Assembly: GCF_029238675.1 (NCBI RefSeq)
Contig: NZ_JAQWFR010000012.1
Coordinates: forward strand, 1-56,448
Source: Oceanicoccus sp.
GTDB lineage: Bacteria > Pseudomonadota > Gammaproteobacteria > Pseudomonadales > Dasaniaceae
DNA: 56,448 nt
Direction of reading: 5' to 3'
Part shown: piece after piece, positions 29,159-37,642 of the stretch
Position numbering within the stretch: position 1 is the first letter of the stretch
Layout of the letters: every line of letters begins with the position of its first letter
Notes under the pieces: model-generated
Database searches by the model: none
What the model was told of the DNA's origin: nothing
What the model saw: the letters and a program-made list of their open reading frames with translations, nothing else
Made by a program: the position numbers and the translations under genes

Positions 29159-30514
29159 ATGTCCAACGAGTTAACCTGTTTTAAAGCTTACGATATTCGC
29201 GGCCGCGTGCCCGATGAATTAAATGCGGATATCGCCTACGCGATTGGCCGTGCTTATGCACAAGTTGTGTCGCCAAAAAAAGTGGTAGTGGGGCACGATA
29301 TTCGATTGAGTAGCGAAGAAATAAAAGCAGCGGTTTCTAAAGGCCTGATGGATTCTGGTGTCGATGTTTATGATATTGGCCAGTGTGGCACCGAAGAAAT
29401 CTACTTCGCCACTTTTCATGCCGAGATGGATGGTGGTATTGCAGTAACGGCCAGCCACAACCCGAAAGATTACAATGGTATGAAGTTTGTTCGCGAAGGT
29501 TCAAAACCGATTAGCGGTGATACCGGTTTATTTGATATTAAAAAGTTAGCTGAAATTAATGATTTTGCTGAGGTGGCGACTAAAGGCCAGCTTTATCCTT
29601 TGGATTCAGCGGAGGCTTATATCGATCACCTGTTGTCGTATGTCGATGTCAGCACCTTGAAACCACTTAAGGTGGTGGTCAATGCGGGCAATGGTGGCGC
29701 CGGCGCAGTGATTGATCGCATTGAAGCTAAATTACCTTTTGAATTTATTAAACTGCACCATAACCCCGATGGTAACTTTCCTAACGGTGTTCCTAACCCG
29801 CTGTTAGTTGAAAATCGCCAAATCACCATTGATGCCGTCAAAGAGCATAATGCCGATTTGGGTATTGCCTGGGACGGTGATTTTGACCGCTGCTTTTTCT
29901 TTGATGAAAATGGCGAGTTTATTGAGGGTTACTATGTGGTTGGCCTATTGGCAGAGGCCTTTTTGCTAAGCAACGGTGGAGAAAAAATTGTCCACGACCC
30001 GCGTTTGACCTGGAATACTATCGATATTGTTGAATCCAGCGGTGGCGCTGCCGTTGAAAGTAAAACAGGGCATGCTTTTATCAAGGAGCGCATGCGCCTT
30101 GAAAATGCAGTTTATGGCGGTGAGATGAGTGCGCACCATTATTTCAGGGATTTCGCCTACTGTGATAGCGGTATGATTCCCTGGTTGTTGGTGACACAGC
30201 TGATTTCAAATCGAAATATGCCCTTATCTGAAATGGTCGCAGAGCGAATGAAAGCCTATCCATGTAGTGGTGAGATTAATCGCAAGATTGATGACCCTGC
30301 GGCGGCTATTGCCAGGGTTGAAGCGCATTTCACTGCAACTGCAGACAGTGTGGAGCGTGTCGATGGCCTAAGTATGAGTTTTGGCGACTGGCGCTTTAAC
30401 TTGCGCATGTCCAACACCGAGCCGGTGGTTCGATTAAATGTTGAAAGCCGTAACAACACAGCTTTGATGCAAGAAAAGACTGAGCAACTACTGGCCTTCT
30501 TGGCGGATGGATAA
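29159..30514 (+). CDS. manB: Phosphomannomutase
   Basis: The enzyme interconverts mannose-6-P and mannose-1-P. The 451-residue protein closely follows the CpsG/ManB type of E. coli (start ...[18 protein letters not shown]) more than AlgC. The phosphoserine loop is [14 protein letters not shown] (~residue 98), the metal loop is DGDFDRCF, and the sugar-binding loop is [10 protein letters not shown]. It is the last gene of the ugd-manC-galU-manB group, and its stop is built into a two-way terminator. Confidence 0.95.
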   Translation: MSNELTCFKAYDIRGRVPDELNADIAYAIGRAYAQVVSPKKVVVGHDIRLSSEEIKAAVSKGLMDSGVDVYDIGQCGTEEIYFATFHAEMDGGIAVTASHNPKDYNGMKFVREGSKPISGDTGLFDIKKLAEINDFAEVATKGQLYPLDSAEAYIDHLLSYVDVSTLKPLKVVVNAGNGGAGAVIDRIEAKLPFEFIKLHHNPDGNFPNGVPNPLLVENRQITIDAVKEHNADLGIAWDGDFDRCFFFDENGEFIEGYYVVGLLAEAFLLSNGGEKIVHDPRLTWNTIDIVESSGGAAVESKTGHAFIKERMRLENAVYGGEMSAHHYFRDFAYCDSGMIPWLLVTQLISNRNMPLSEMVAERMKAYPCSGEINRKIDDPAAAIARVEAHFTATADSVERVDGLSMSFGDWRFNLRMSNTEPVVRLNVESRNNTALMQEKTEQLLAFLADG

Positions 30515-30555
30515 AAAATAGCTGCGGGCTGCTACACAGGCCTGCAACTATTTTT
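30514..30555. terminator. Bidirectional terminator between manB and the epimerase gene
   Basis: AAAAATAG (30514-30521) and CTATTTTT (30548-30555) form a stem, extended by TGC/GCA and GGC/GCC pairs with small mismatches. A- and T-tracts on both sides allow it to end both convergent operons; the stop codon of the epimerase lies within the right arm and the manB stop touches the left arm. Confidence 0.8.
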
Positions 30556-31555
30556 GATAATAGTCTTTGTACCAACTGACAAAGCGTTCCACCCCGGTTT
30601 CAATATCAGTTTTGGGCTGGTAATTAATATCCCTGATTAATGAGCTGACGTCAGCATAAGTATCAGGCACATCCCCGGGCTGCATGGGCAGCAGATTTTT
30701 AATCGCAGTTTTGCCCAGCGCCTGCTCCATCAATTCAATAAACCTCATTAGTTCAACGGGCTCATTGCAGCCAATATTATAAATTCTATAAGGTGCTTTG
30801 GATGATGCCGGGTCAGGCTCATTGCTGTTCCAGTCTGCATTGCCTTCGGCGGTTTTATCCATAACGCGAATAACACCCTCAACAATATCGTCGATATAAG
30901 TGAAGTCGCGTCGATGATTGCCGTAATTAAATACATCGATAGGTTCGCCGTTTGAAATCTTGTTGGCAAAGATCATCGGTGCCATATCCGGGCGCCCCCA
31001 GGGGCCGTACACAGTAAAAAACCTCAGGCCTGTGGTGGGTATGTCATAAAGGTGACTGTAAGTGTGTGCCATTAATTCATTGGATTTTTTGGTGGCCGCA
31101 TACAGGCTGACCGGGTGATCGGCGCCGTGTTCTATGGCGAAGGGCTGTTTGGTATTGGCGCCGTAAACTGAACTGCTGGAGGCATAAACCAGATGTTCAA
31201 CGGCGTAATGGCGGCAGCATTCCAGCATATTGGCAAAGCCCACTAAATTTGAGCTGATATAAGTGTGCGGGTTGGTAATCGAATATCGCACTCCAGCCTG
31301 TGCCGCCAGGTGAATGACCTTAGCAGGTGTGTGCTGCTTGAATACGGCTTCAAGGGCGCCGTAGTCTGACAGGCAAAATTCCCGGTGCTGGTAATTGGGG
31401 TGCTGGGTCAGCCGGTCAAGTCTTGCCCGTTTAAGTGTGGTGTCATAATAGTCATTAACATTGTCTATGCCGATAACCGTCTCGCCGCGAAGCAACAGCT
31501 GTAAAGCGACTTCGCAGCCAATAAAACCTGCGGTTCCAGTGACTAGTATTGTCAT
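30548..31555 (-). CDS. UDP-glucuronate 4-epimerase-like NAD-dependent epimerase
   Basis: The 335-residue extended SDR from ATG 31555 has the NAD motif TGTAGFIG (~5-12), the active-site ASSSSVYG and catalytic YAATK (~143-147). It resembles bacterial UDP-GlcA 4-epimerases (KSNELMAHTYSHLYDIPTTG, RFFTVYGPWGRPDMA), which make UDP-GalA. Thus the locus likely supplies both GlcA and GalA to the EPS. A longer reading frame from 31645 adds 30 residues unlike the family. It is convergent with manB and divergent from the priming transferase. Confidence 0.88.
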   Translation of the reverse strand: MTILVTGTAGFIGCEVALQLLLRGETVIGIDNVNDYYDTTLKRARLDRLTQHPNYQHREFCLSDYGALEAVFKQHTPAKVIHLAAQAGVRYSITNPHTYISSNLVGFANMLECCRHYAVEHLVYASSSSVYGANTKQPFAIEHGADHPVSLYAATKKSNELMAHTYSHLYDIPTTGLRFFTVYGPWGRPDMAPMIFANKISNGEPIDVFNYGNHRRDFTYIDDIVEGVIRVMDKTAEGNADWNSNEPDPASSKAPYRIYNIGCNEPVELMRFIELMEQALGKTAIKNLLPMQPGDVPDTYADVSSLIRDINYQPKTDIETGVERFVSWYKDYYQK

Positions 31556-31854
31556 AATGTATATCTCAATGGATCCATCATAATTATTGCGCGCTAATAA
31601 TAGCAGTACATTGATGCCCTGTGTCCGACATTGGTCGCCAATCACTGGTTATTGGCATAATTTTCGCAATCAGACATCGTAATCTCGCCAACTTATATTA
31701 AACTAGATAGGTTATTAGTTGGAACTTACTGATAATCAGTCCAAAATTACTGAACACGGAGTGTTAGGGCATTAACTGCCTTTGCTTGGTGTCATTTTTA
31801 ATCATTGCCTTTAATGCGGATCAAAGGCATGGCCAGATCAAGGAATTAGTAGCA
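31556..31854. promoter_or_regulatory. Divergent regulatory region at the head of the EPS assembly operon
   Basis: The 299-base gap holds an inverted repeat GCCAAT/ATTGGC (31637-31656), a sigma-54-like site (31652-31668), and a perfect 13-base palindrome ACTGATAATCAGT (31728-31740) that looks like an operator. No gene is supported here, although the frame of the downstream gene is open back to a TTG at 31786. Confidence 0.5.
31652..31668 (+). promoter_or_regulatory. Candidate sigma-54 (-24/-12) promoter
   Basis: TTGGCATAATTTTCGCA keeps the invariant GG and GC with exactly 10 bases between them, as in TGGCAC-N5-TTGC. Three weaker positions differ from consensus. It is upstream of the priming transferase. 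Exosortase EPS loci are known to use the RpoN-linked PrsK/PrsR pair, which fits, but this is inference. Confidence 0.4.
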
Positions 31855-33264
31855 TTGGCACATATCAGAGTTTTTAATCATTATATCCAGTCGCCCTACG
31901 TTGTGCTCGCAGCTATTGAGTTTACCATTCTGGCGGCCTGTGCCTATTTGAGCATAGTGCTCACCCAGCCTGCTGTTATCCTGGAGGCTGCCCAGTTTGG
32001 TCTGGTTATCCGCTTTACCCTTATCTATGCCTCCGTCATGCTGCTAAGCACCTTCTCTATGGGGGTGTATGAAACAGGTGTTAAAGAGAACTTTGCAGCA
32101 ATGGCTGTGCGCAGTGTGGTCAGCTTTTGCCTGGTAGGCGGTATTTTGATGTTGCTGCTTGGCTATATTTTATTCAGTGTGAGTGTGATGAAAGGGGCGC
32201 TTTTCACCGCCGTAGCCTTATCCCTTGCGAGTGTGCTGGCTGTGCGCTACGCATTTTACTCTGTCGTTGATGCCGTTCGATTGCGTCGAAGAATACTGGT
32301 ACTGGGTGCCGGAAAAAAGGCCGCGCAGATGATCGAATCCATTCGGGCAGAAGCTTCCGTGGGTTTTGATATTGTGGGTTTTATTCCCTCGGACGGAAAT
32401 AGCATTGAAGTACCCGAGCATCAGTTGTTGGACTCTGTCGGCGGTATTGGGCATTTAGTCTCAAAACACAATGTTGATGAAATTGTGGTGGCTCTGGATG
32501 ACCGGCGTCGTGATTCGGGAGGGTATTTCCCCCTCGATGAATTATTGGACTGGAAGTTAAACGGCGTTCGGATTACGCCATTGGTTGGATTTTATGAGCG
32601 TGAACTGGGTCGTATCGAATTGGCTGAAATTCATCCCGGCTGGATGGTTTTTGGTGATGGCTTTCGATACAGCCGTTCCCGGGATGGCGGCAAGCGAGTC
32701 TTTGATATAGGCATATCGTTAGTGTTGCTGGCACTGGTTTGGCCGCTTATGTTGATGACCATGCTCGCTGTATTTCTGGAAACCGGGCGTCCTGTGCTCT
32801 ATAAACAACAGCGGGTGGGTTTTAATGGCCGAGTGTTTGAAATTGTTAAATTTCGCAGTATGACCCAAAATGCAGAACAAGACGGCAAGGCTGTATGGGC
32901 ACAGCAGAATGATGCAAGAGTAACCCGCATTGGCGCCTTTATCCGAAATACTCGGCTGGATGAGCTGCCGCAAATATTCAATGTATTAAAAGGCGAGATG
33001 AGCTTTGTTGGCCCCAGACCCGAACGGCCAGAGTTTGTGGGTGATTTGGCGAAGCAGTTACCTTATTATGAAGCGCGCCACCGCGTTAAGCCCGGCTTGA
33101 TGGGATGGGCGCAACTTAAATATCCCTATGGTGCCTCTGTCGAGGATGCCGCTAATAAGCTGGTTTATGATCTTTATTATGTGAAAAATCATAGTGTTTT
33201 GCTGGATGTTCTTATTGTCGTGCAAAGTGTTGAAGTAATTTTGCTTGGGAAGGGGGTGCGTTAA
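31855..33264 (+). CDS. Priming sugar-1-phosphate transferase, exosortase-EPS type
   Basis: The enzyme moves a sugar-1-P to undecaprenyl phosphate at the inner membrane, the first step of EPS repeat synthesis. The 469 residues include four or five N-terminal membrane segments, a Rossmann-like domain (RRRILVLGAGKKAAQMI) and the C-terminal bacterial sugar transferase domain (KRVFDIGISL, VGFNGRVFEIVKFRSM, TRLDELPQIFNVLKGEMSF). It matches the PEP-CTERM/exosortase-associated family (TIGR03013-like), whose members start MAHIRVFNHYI. For that reason a TTG at 31855 was chosen over the TTG at 31786; AAGGA lies 10 bases upstream. Confidence 0.9.
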   Translation: MAHIRVFNHYIQSPYVVLAAIEFTILAACAYLSIVLTQPAVILEAAQFGLVIRFTLIYASVMLLSTFSMGVYETGVKENFAAMAVRSVVSFCLVGGILMLLLGYILFSVSVMKGALFTAVALSLASVLAVRYAFYSVVDAVRLRRRILVLGAGKKAAQMIESIRAEASVGFDIVGFIPSDGNSIEVPEHQLLDSVGGIGHLVSKHNVDEIVVALDDRRRDSGGYFPLDELLDWKLNGVRITPLVGFYERELGRIELAEIHPGWMVFGDGFRYSRSRDGGKRVFDIGISLVLLALVWPLMLMTMLAVFLETGRPVLYKQQRVGFNGRVFEIVKFRSMTQNAEQDGKAVWAQQNDARVTRIGAFIRNTRLDELPQIFNVLKGEMSFVGPRPERPEFVGDLAKQLPYYEARHRVKPGLMGWAQLKYPYGASVEDAANKLVYDLYYVKNHSVLLDVLIVVQSVEVILLGKGVR

Positions 33265-33302
33265 CAGTGCTTAATCATATAAAAGTGTCAGGGGTAAATC
33301 CT

Positions 33303-33953
33303 ATGAAAAGTGACAAAAAGGCGTTAATGGTGGAAGGGCTACCAAAGCTGCTTCTATTATTAGGTCTATGTGTATTCATCGCGGCTTGTAATTCATCGGG
33401 CAATACGTATCAAATGTCGCCGGTAATGGTGCAGGAGTATAGTAGCGAGCCCTATAAGATTGGTGTCGGTGATCAAATTAGAGTGGATGTATGGGGTAAT
33501 GAGAAGTTGTCTTTGGACGTGCCCGTAAGGCCGGATGGGATGATATCAATGTCACTGATTGGTGATGTTTTGGCCGCCGGAAATACCACCGAGTCACTGT
33601 CAGAAGCCATTGCCAAAGAACTGCTGGTTTATATTAAAAGTCCTCAAGTTACCGTGATCGTTACCAACCCCAGTAGCTCCGATTTTCAATCCCGCATCCG
33701 GGTGACCGGTGCAGTCAATAGCCCGCAATCCGTTCCCTATAGAAAAGGTATGACCGTGCTGGACTTAGTGCTCATGGCAGGTGGCGTTAATCAATTTGCT
33801 ATACCCAGTGAGGCAAAACTGTATCGCAGGGTGTCGTCAGAAATAAAAGTCTATGACATCAATCTCGATGACATACTTAAATATGGAAAATTAGAGACGA
33901 ACTATATGTTGGTACCATCAGATATCGTAACTGTTCCAGAACGGTCGTTTTAA
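33303..33953 (+). CDS. Polysaccharide export outer-membrane lipoprotein (Wza-like)
   Basis: The 216-residue protein starts at ATG 33303 (AGGGG 7 bases upstream). It has a lipoprotein signal with lipobox IAAC and lipidated Cys29, then a poly-export domain (YKIGVGDQIRVDVWG, residues ~52-125) and a SLBB-like beta-grasp domain (RIRVTGAVNSPQSVPY). This is the EPS exit pore family; it is shorter than Wza (379) as usual for exosortase-locus forms. An in-frame GTG at 33267 would place extra residues before the signal and is less likely. It is followed by the chain-length gene after 21 bases. Confidence 0.92.
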   Translation: MKSDKKALMVEGLPKLLLLLGLCVFIAACNSSGNTYQMSPVMVQEYSSEPYKIGVGDQIRVDVWGNEKLSLDVPVRPDGMISMSLIGDVLAAGNTTESLSEAIAKELLVYIKSPQVTVIVTNPSSSDFQSRIRVTGAVNSPQSVPYRKGMTVLDLVLMAGGVNQFAIPSEAKLYRRVSSEIKVYDINLDDILKYGKLETNYMLVPSDIVTVPERSF

Positions 33954-33974
33954 TAGCTCGGGAAACCAAAAAAA

Positions 33975-35495
33975 ATGGAAGCAAGTTATTTTACAGAGCT
34001 ATTTAGTGCCGTCATTCGCGAATTGGTAGAGTGGCGAAACTGGGTTGTTGGCGTACTCCTGGCTGTTACCTTCACCGTTTTAGGTGTGGGCTTTTTTTGG
34101 CCTGAGCGCTACGAAACCAGCGCAATGCTCTATGCGGATGTCACCAATATTATTCAGCCCCTGTTGAAAGGCCGGGCCGAGGTGACAGCCATTGACCGCT
34201 CAGAGCAGGCCAGAGAGCAAATCTACACCAGAAAGATCATGCTTAAAGTTGCCAACGATATGGGGATGATTGGCCCCTTGACCACGGTTGAAGAGCAAGA
34301 AGGACAGATTGCAGCCTTAAGGGACAGCGTTGAAATCAAAAATGAGGGCAAGAATTACTTTAGAGTCATCTATTCCAATCAAGACCAGGATGCATCCTTC
34401 AATGTGTTAAATGCGGTGGTGGATTCCTTTATCACCGACACCTCTGAGAAAAGACGGCAGGAAAGCCGCAGTGCCTATGAATTTATTGAGCAACAAGTAG
34501 TCACCTATAAGCGTCAATTATTACTGGCTGAAAAACTGCTAAAAGAATTTAAATCTAAAAACCTGGATGGTGATGAGCGCTCAGTATCAGCAAGAATTAA
34601 CCAGCTGCGCTTACAGATCGAAGAACTTAAGCTAACCATTGGCGAAACCGATGCCAGAGAGAAATCCCTGCGTGAGCAGATGAAAAGCGAAAGCGAATAT
34701 CTGTCTGCAAAAAGTAAAGTGGATGAAGAAAAAGCCAGATTGAACCTGCTGAAAGAACGCCTGGATATATTGCGATTAAGTTACCAGGAAACCTACCCAG
34801 ACATTGTTACCCTCAAGCAGCAAATTTCTGCGCAAGAACTAATTATCGATGCAATGAAGGGCAGTGACTATCGCTCGGGTAACTCAAGCTCAGATTCGGT
34901 AGAAAACCCTTTGTATGAAGAGCTCAGAAAACAGCAGGCACAAGCTGAGGTGGATTTACGTAGTCAAAAGAACCGCCTGGCTTCTGTACAGAGAATGCTA
35001 AAGGAAGAATACCTTCGAGCTGAAAGAATTGCCTCAAAGGATGCGGAGTTGGCCGAGTTGGTGCGCGATTATGATGTGACCCGTGATATCTATGAAGAAA
35101 TGCTGGGGCGAAAGGAAAAGGCGCGCTTGTCAATGACGCTGGATGTTGAAGGCCAGGGGATAAATTTCAAAATTCAGGAACCGGCAGTCTACCCACTATA
35201 TCCCTCGGGCATTCGCTTTATTCATTTTGTTTTGGCAGCGCCTCTGGTGGGTTTATTGGCCGCCATTGGTATCGTCGTATTTTATGTATTGGTCGATCCA
35301 AGGTTGCGGTCACCGGCGCAGTTGACGGATTCCTTGCCCGCCAATGTTGAATTGTTAGTTGTAGTTCCCCATATTCGCACAAGATTAACAGCCCGGTTGG
35401 TCCGTGTAGATATGCTGGTGCTGTCATTTGTATGTTTAGTTGCCGCAGGTCTTTATGCCGGTTTGGTTTGGGGGCGTTTAAATGGTTATCTATAA
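33975..35495 (+). CDS. Polysaccharide chain-length determinant (Wzz-like), exosortase-EPS type
   Basis: The 506-residue inner-membrane protein has an N-terminal membrane segment (~22-40, VVGVLLAVTFTVLGVGFFW), a long periplasmic coiled-coil region (~150-390) and membrane segments at ~415-440 and ~482-502. The proline-rich pre-membrane stretch (IQEPAVYPLYPSGIR) is typical of Wzz/PCP proteins. It belongs to the exosortase-locus chain-length family (TIGR03007-like). It lacks a kinase domain; a separate CpsD homologue follows after 41 bases. Confidence 0.9.
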   Translation: MEASYFTELFSAVIRELVEWRNWVVGVLLAVTFTVLGVGFFWPERYETSAMLYADVTNIIQPLLKGRAEVTAIDRSEQAREQIYTRKIMLKVANDMGMIGPLTTVEEQEGQIAALRDSVEIKNEGKNYFRVIYSNQDQDASFNVLNAVVDSFITDTSEKRRQESRSAYEFIEQQVVTYKRQLLLAEKLLKEFKSKNLDGDERSVSARINQLRLQIEELKLTIGETDAREKSLREQMKSESEYLSAKSKVDEEKARLNLLKERLDILRLSYQETYPDIVTLKQQISAQELIIDAMKGSDYRSGNSSSDSVENPLYEELRKQQAQAEVDLRSQKNRLASVQRMLKEEYLRAERIASKDAELAELVRDYDVTRDIYEEMLGRKEKARLSMTLDVEGQGINFKIQEPAVYPLYPSGIRFIHFVLAAPLVGLLAAIGIVVFYVLVDPRLRSPAQLTDSLPANVELLVVVPHIRTRLTARLVRVDMLVLSFVCLVAAGLYAGLVWGRLNGYL

Positions 35496-35536
35496 GTTGG
35501 CCGTCTTGGTGTCATTGGCTGCAGGTGGAAAAAATT

Positions 35537-36241
35537 ATGATTACTGAGATGAATGGAAGAAACACAAATGACATTGCCCGTATGTCAGAGATTGCCCTAA
35601 AGACACAGGATGAGCTGGCGGCTTTCAAAATTATTTACCCGGGTATGGCGCAGCGCGAAGTGCTGAATGCTTTTAGGGATTTAAGAACAAAATTATTACA
35701 CAAAACCCACGGCAGTAACTGTGTATTGCTAGTGAGCTCGCTAAGTACCGGAACCGATTCCAGTCTGGTCTCTATGAATCTTGCCACATCATTTGCGCTG
35801 GATGAGCAGAAAACCGCTATTTATATTGACTGCAATTTTGAAAACTCTTTTAGCGAAGAGTTAATCAAAGGCAGTTTTGATGTTGGTTTGATGGACTACC
35901 TGGATGATACCCGTCTTGATTTAAAAGACATTATTTATTCTGCAGGTATTCCCCGCGTAAGGGTAATACCCCCGGGTGCCGGTGATGATACTTCAGTAGA
36001 GAGACTTTCTTCGCCTCGAATGTTCGAGTTAATTAAATCCGTCAAAGACCGCTACCCAGACCGATTTGTGGTTCTGGATGTGCCGCCAGTCAGTGATTCA
36101 TCCCTGGCGAGAATTTTATCGCGCGTGGCAGATTTGGCGGTGTTGGTTGTGCCTTTTGGTAAAGCGACATCAAATCAGGTAATGGCCGGTGTAGATGCCG
36201 TTGGTGAAGAGAAGTTTGCCGGACTGGTGTTTAATAATTAA
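35537..36241 (+). CDS. CpsD/BY-kinase family protein with degenerate P-loop
   Basis: The 234-residue protein (ATG 35537, AGGTGG upstream) has the fold of bacterial tyrosine autokinases that partner Wzz: an N-terminal FRDLRTKLL segment, Walker A' YIDCN (Asp98) and Walker B VVLDVPP (Asp181). The Walker A site is broken: where the family has GEGKS/T, this has TGTDSS (residues 71-76), so the P-loop lysine is Asp. The C-terminus stops at GLVFNN with no tyrosine cluster. It is therefore likely a pseudokinase or scaffold that regulates chain length without autophosphorylation. Confidence 0.85.
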   Translation: MITEMNGRNTNDIARMSEIALKTQDELAAFKIIYPGMAQREVLNAFRDLRTKLLHKTHGSNCVLLVSSLSTGTDSSLVSMNLATSFALDEQKTAIYIDCNFENSFSEELIKGSFDVGLMDYLDDTRLDLKDIIYSAGIPRVRVIPPGAGDDTSVERLSSPRMFELIKSVKDRYPDRFVVLDVPPVSDSSLARILSRVADLAVLVVPFGKATSNQVMAGVDAVGEEKFAGLVFNN

Positions 36242-36286
36242 AAGAGGCGTACTCGATCGCCTCAATACAAGATAAAGGGTAATAAC

Positions 36287-37579
36287 ATGTCGACAAATAA
36301 TGACACATTGATTTGCGCACTTAAGTCTCTACCACTTGTTCTTGCCGTTGCGGCGGCTAGCTCCGCCAGTTTTGCTTTGGATTTAAGTGCTACCGCCGGC
36401 CTGCAAGCTGAGCACAGCGACAATATGACCAAGGCGCCAGACAATAAACGCAGCGATTTAAAAAGCACGGTTTCCGCGTCGGTGAATGCTGAGCATGAGG
36501 GTGAAAAAGTTAAAGTGGACCTCAGCTATAGCGCGGCTCGTTCCAGCTATCAGCAAGATAGCTTTGATGACGAGACCCGGGTGAACGGCTCCGGCAGCGT
36601 AGTGTATGAGCAGATTGACCAGCAACTTATCTGGACTTTAGAAAACTCTCGAAAAAATGTGATCAAAAATAAAGCGTTAAATGATGTAGAAGATAATCGC
36701 GAAGACCGCTCTATATCCAGTGCCCGGGTCGATTTTATAATGCGCCCTTCATCGGTCGATAGTCTTACCTTTAGCCCCAGCTACACCGATATAAAATATG
36801 AAGATACCGATAACCAGGATTCTGGGCGTATAGGCGGGCGTATTAACTGGACGCGTGCCTTAAGTAAAATTGACCGTGTGGGTTTGCAAGTCAGTTATGA
36901 CGATGTGACCTTTGATAGCGACCTTTTTGATTACGAGTATTATCTGTATACCGTAAATTACCAGGCGAGCCTGTCGAAGCTTTCTTATTCCATTACTGCA
37001 GGTATGAACGAGTCAAAGCGGACTAATGATGACTACGATGGCCAATACTTCAAAGCCAATGCTAACTATAAAGTCAGCCGATCACTATTCAGCCTGGATG
37101 TACTGCAGGAACTAACAGATACGTCGCGGGGAACCAATAATGAAGGTCTAAGCGAAAACTCTTCAGACTTTGAAGAGGTTGATGTGTTTGAGCGAAGCAG
37201 CATAGAAATAAGCTACCAAAGCGAAGGCCTTTGTAACTCCTGTACACTTGATCTCTCATTAATGTATGAAGATGAGAACTATGAAACTCTCCCCCGTGAT
37301 AATGATGAGATACGGTTAAATACCCGTCTTTCTTATCAATGGAGTCGTTTGATTAGCTGGGATTTGGGTTTGATATGGCAAGATGTAAGCTTCTCTAATC
37401 AAGCCTTGGTTCAAAGCGATTATGAAAGCCTGGTGTATCGCGCAGCCTTAAGATGGCAGTTAGTTGAAAAACTGTCAGCAGGTTTTTACATTGCCTATGA
37501 AGACAAAGAATTTGATACAGAGGACCGCGATTACGACGAGCTTAAAGGTGGTGTCAATTTAACCTATAGCTTTGACTAG
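36287..37579 (+). CDS. Exosortase-locus outer-membrane beta-barrel protein
   Basis: The 430-residue protein starts with a Sec signal peptide (~1-30, LPLVLAVAAASSASFA, cleavage before LDLSA). The mature part is rich in alternating polar/hydrophobic strands and ends in aromatic NLTYSFD, typical of a barrel inserted by BAM. It resembles the PEP-CTERM-associated outer-membrane family (TIGR03016-like), members of which lie next to wza/wzz/cpsD in such loci. It may serve as an EPS secretion porin or anchor. An AAAGGG site precedes ATG 36287. Confidence 0.82.
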   Translation: MSTNNDTLICALKSLPLVLAVAAASSASFALDLSATAGLQAEHSDNMTKAPDNKRSDLKSTVSASVNAEHEGEKVKVDLSYSAARSSYQQDSFDDETRVNGSGSVVYEQIDQQLIWTLENSRKNVIKNKALNDVEDNREDRSISSARVDFIMRPSSVDSLTFSPSYTDIKYEDTDNQDSGRIGGRINWTRALSKIDRVGLQVSYDDVTFDSDLFDYEYYLYTVNYQASLSKLSYSITAGMNESKRTNDDYDGQYFKANANYKVSRSLFSLDVLQELTDTSRGTNNEGLSENSSDFEEVDVFERSSIEISYQSEGLCNSCTLDLSLMYEDENYETLPRDNDEIRLNTRLSYQWSRLISWDLGLIWQDVSFSNQALVQSDYESLVYRAALRWQLVEKLSAGFYIAYEDKEFDTEDRDYDELKGGVNLTYSFD

Positions 37580-37642
37580 GTGATGTTTGTTGTTTCCTGT
37601 TGAAACTGTAGATGTCGATAAAACGGAATGATAAAGGCTCCG

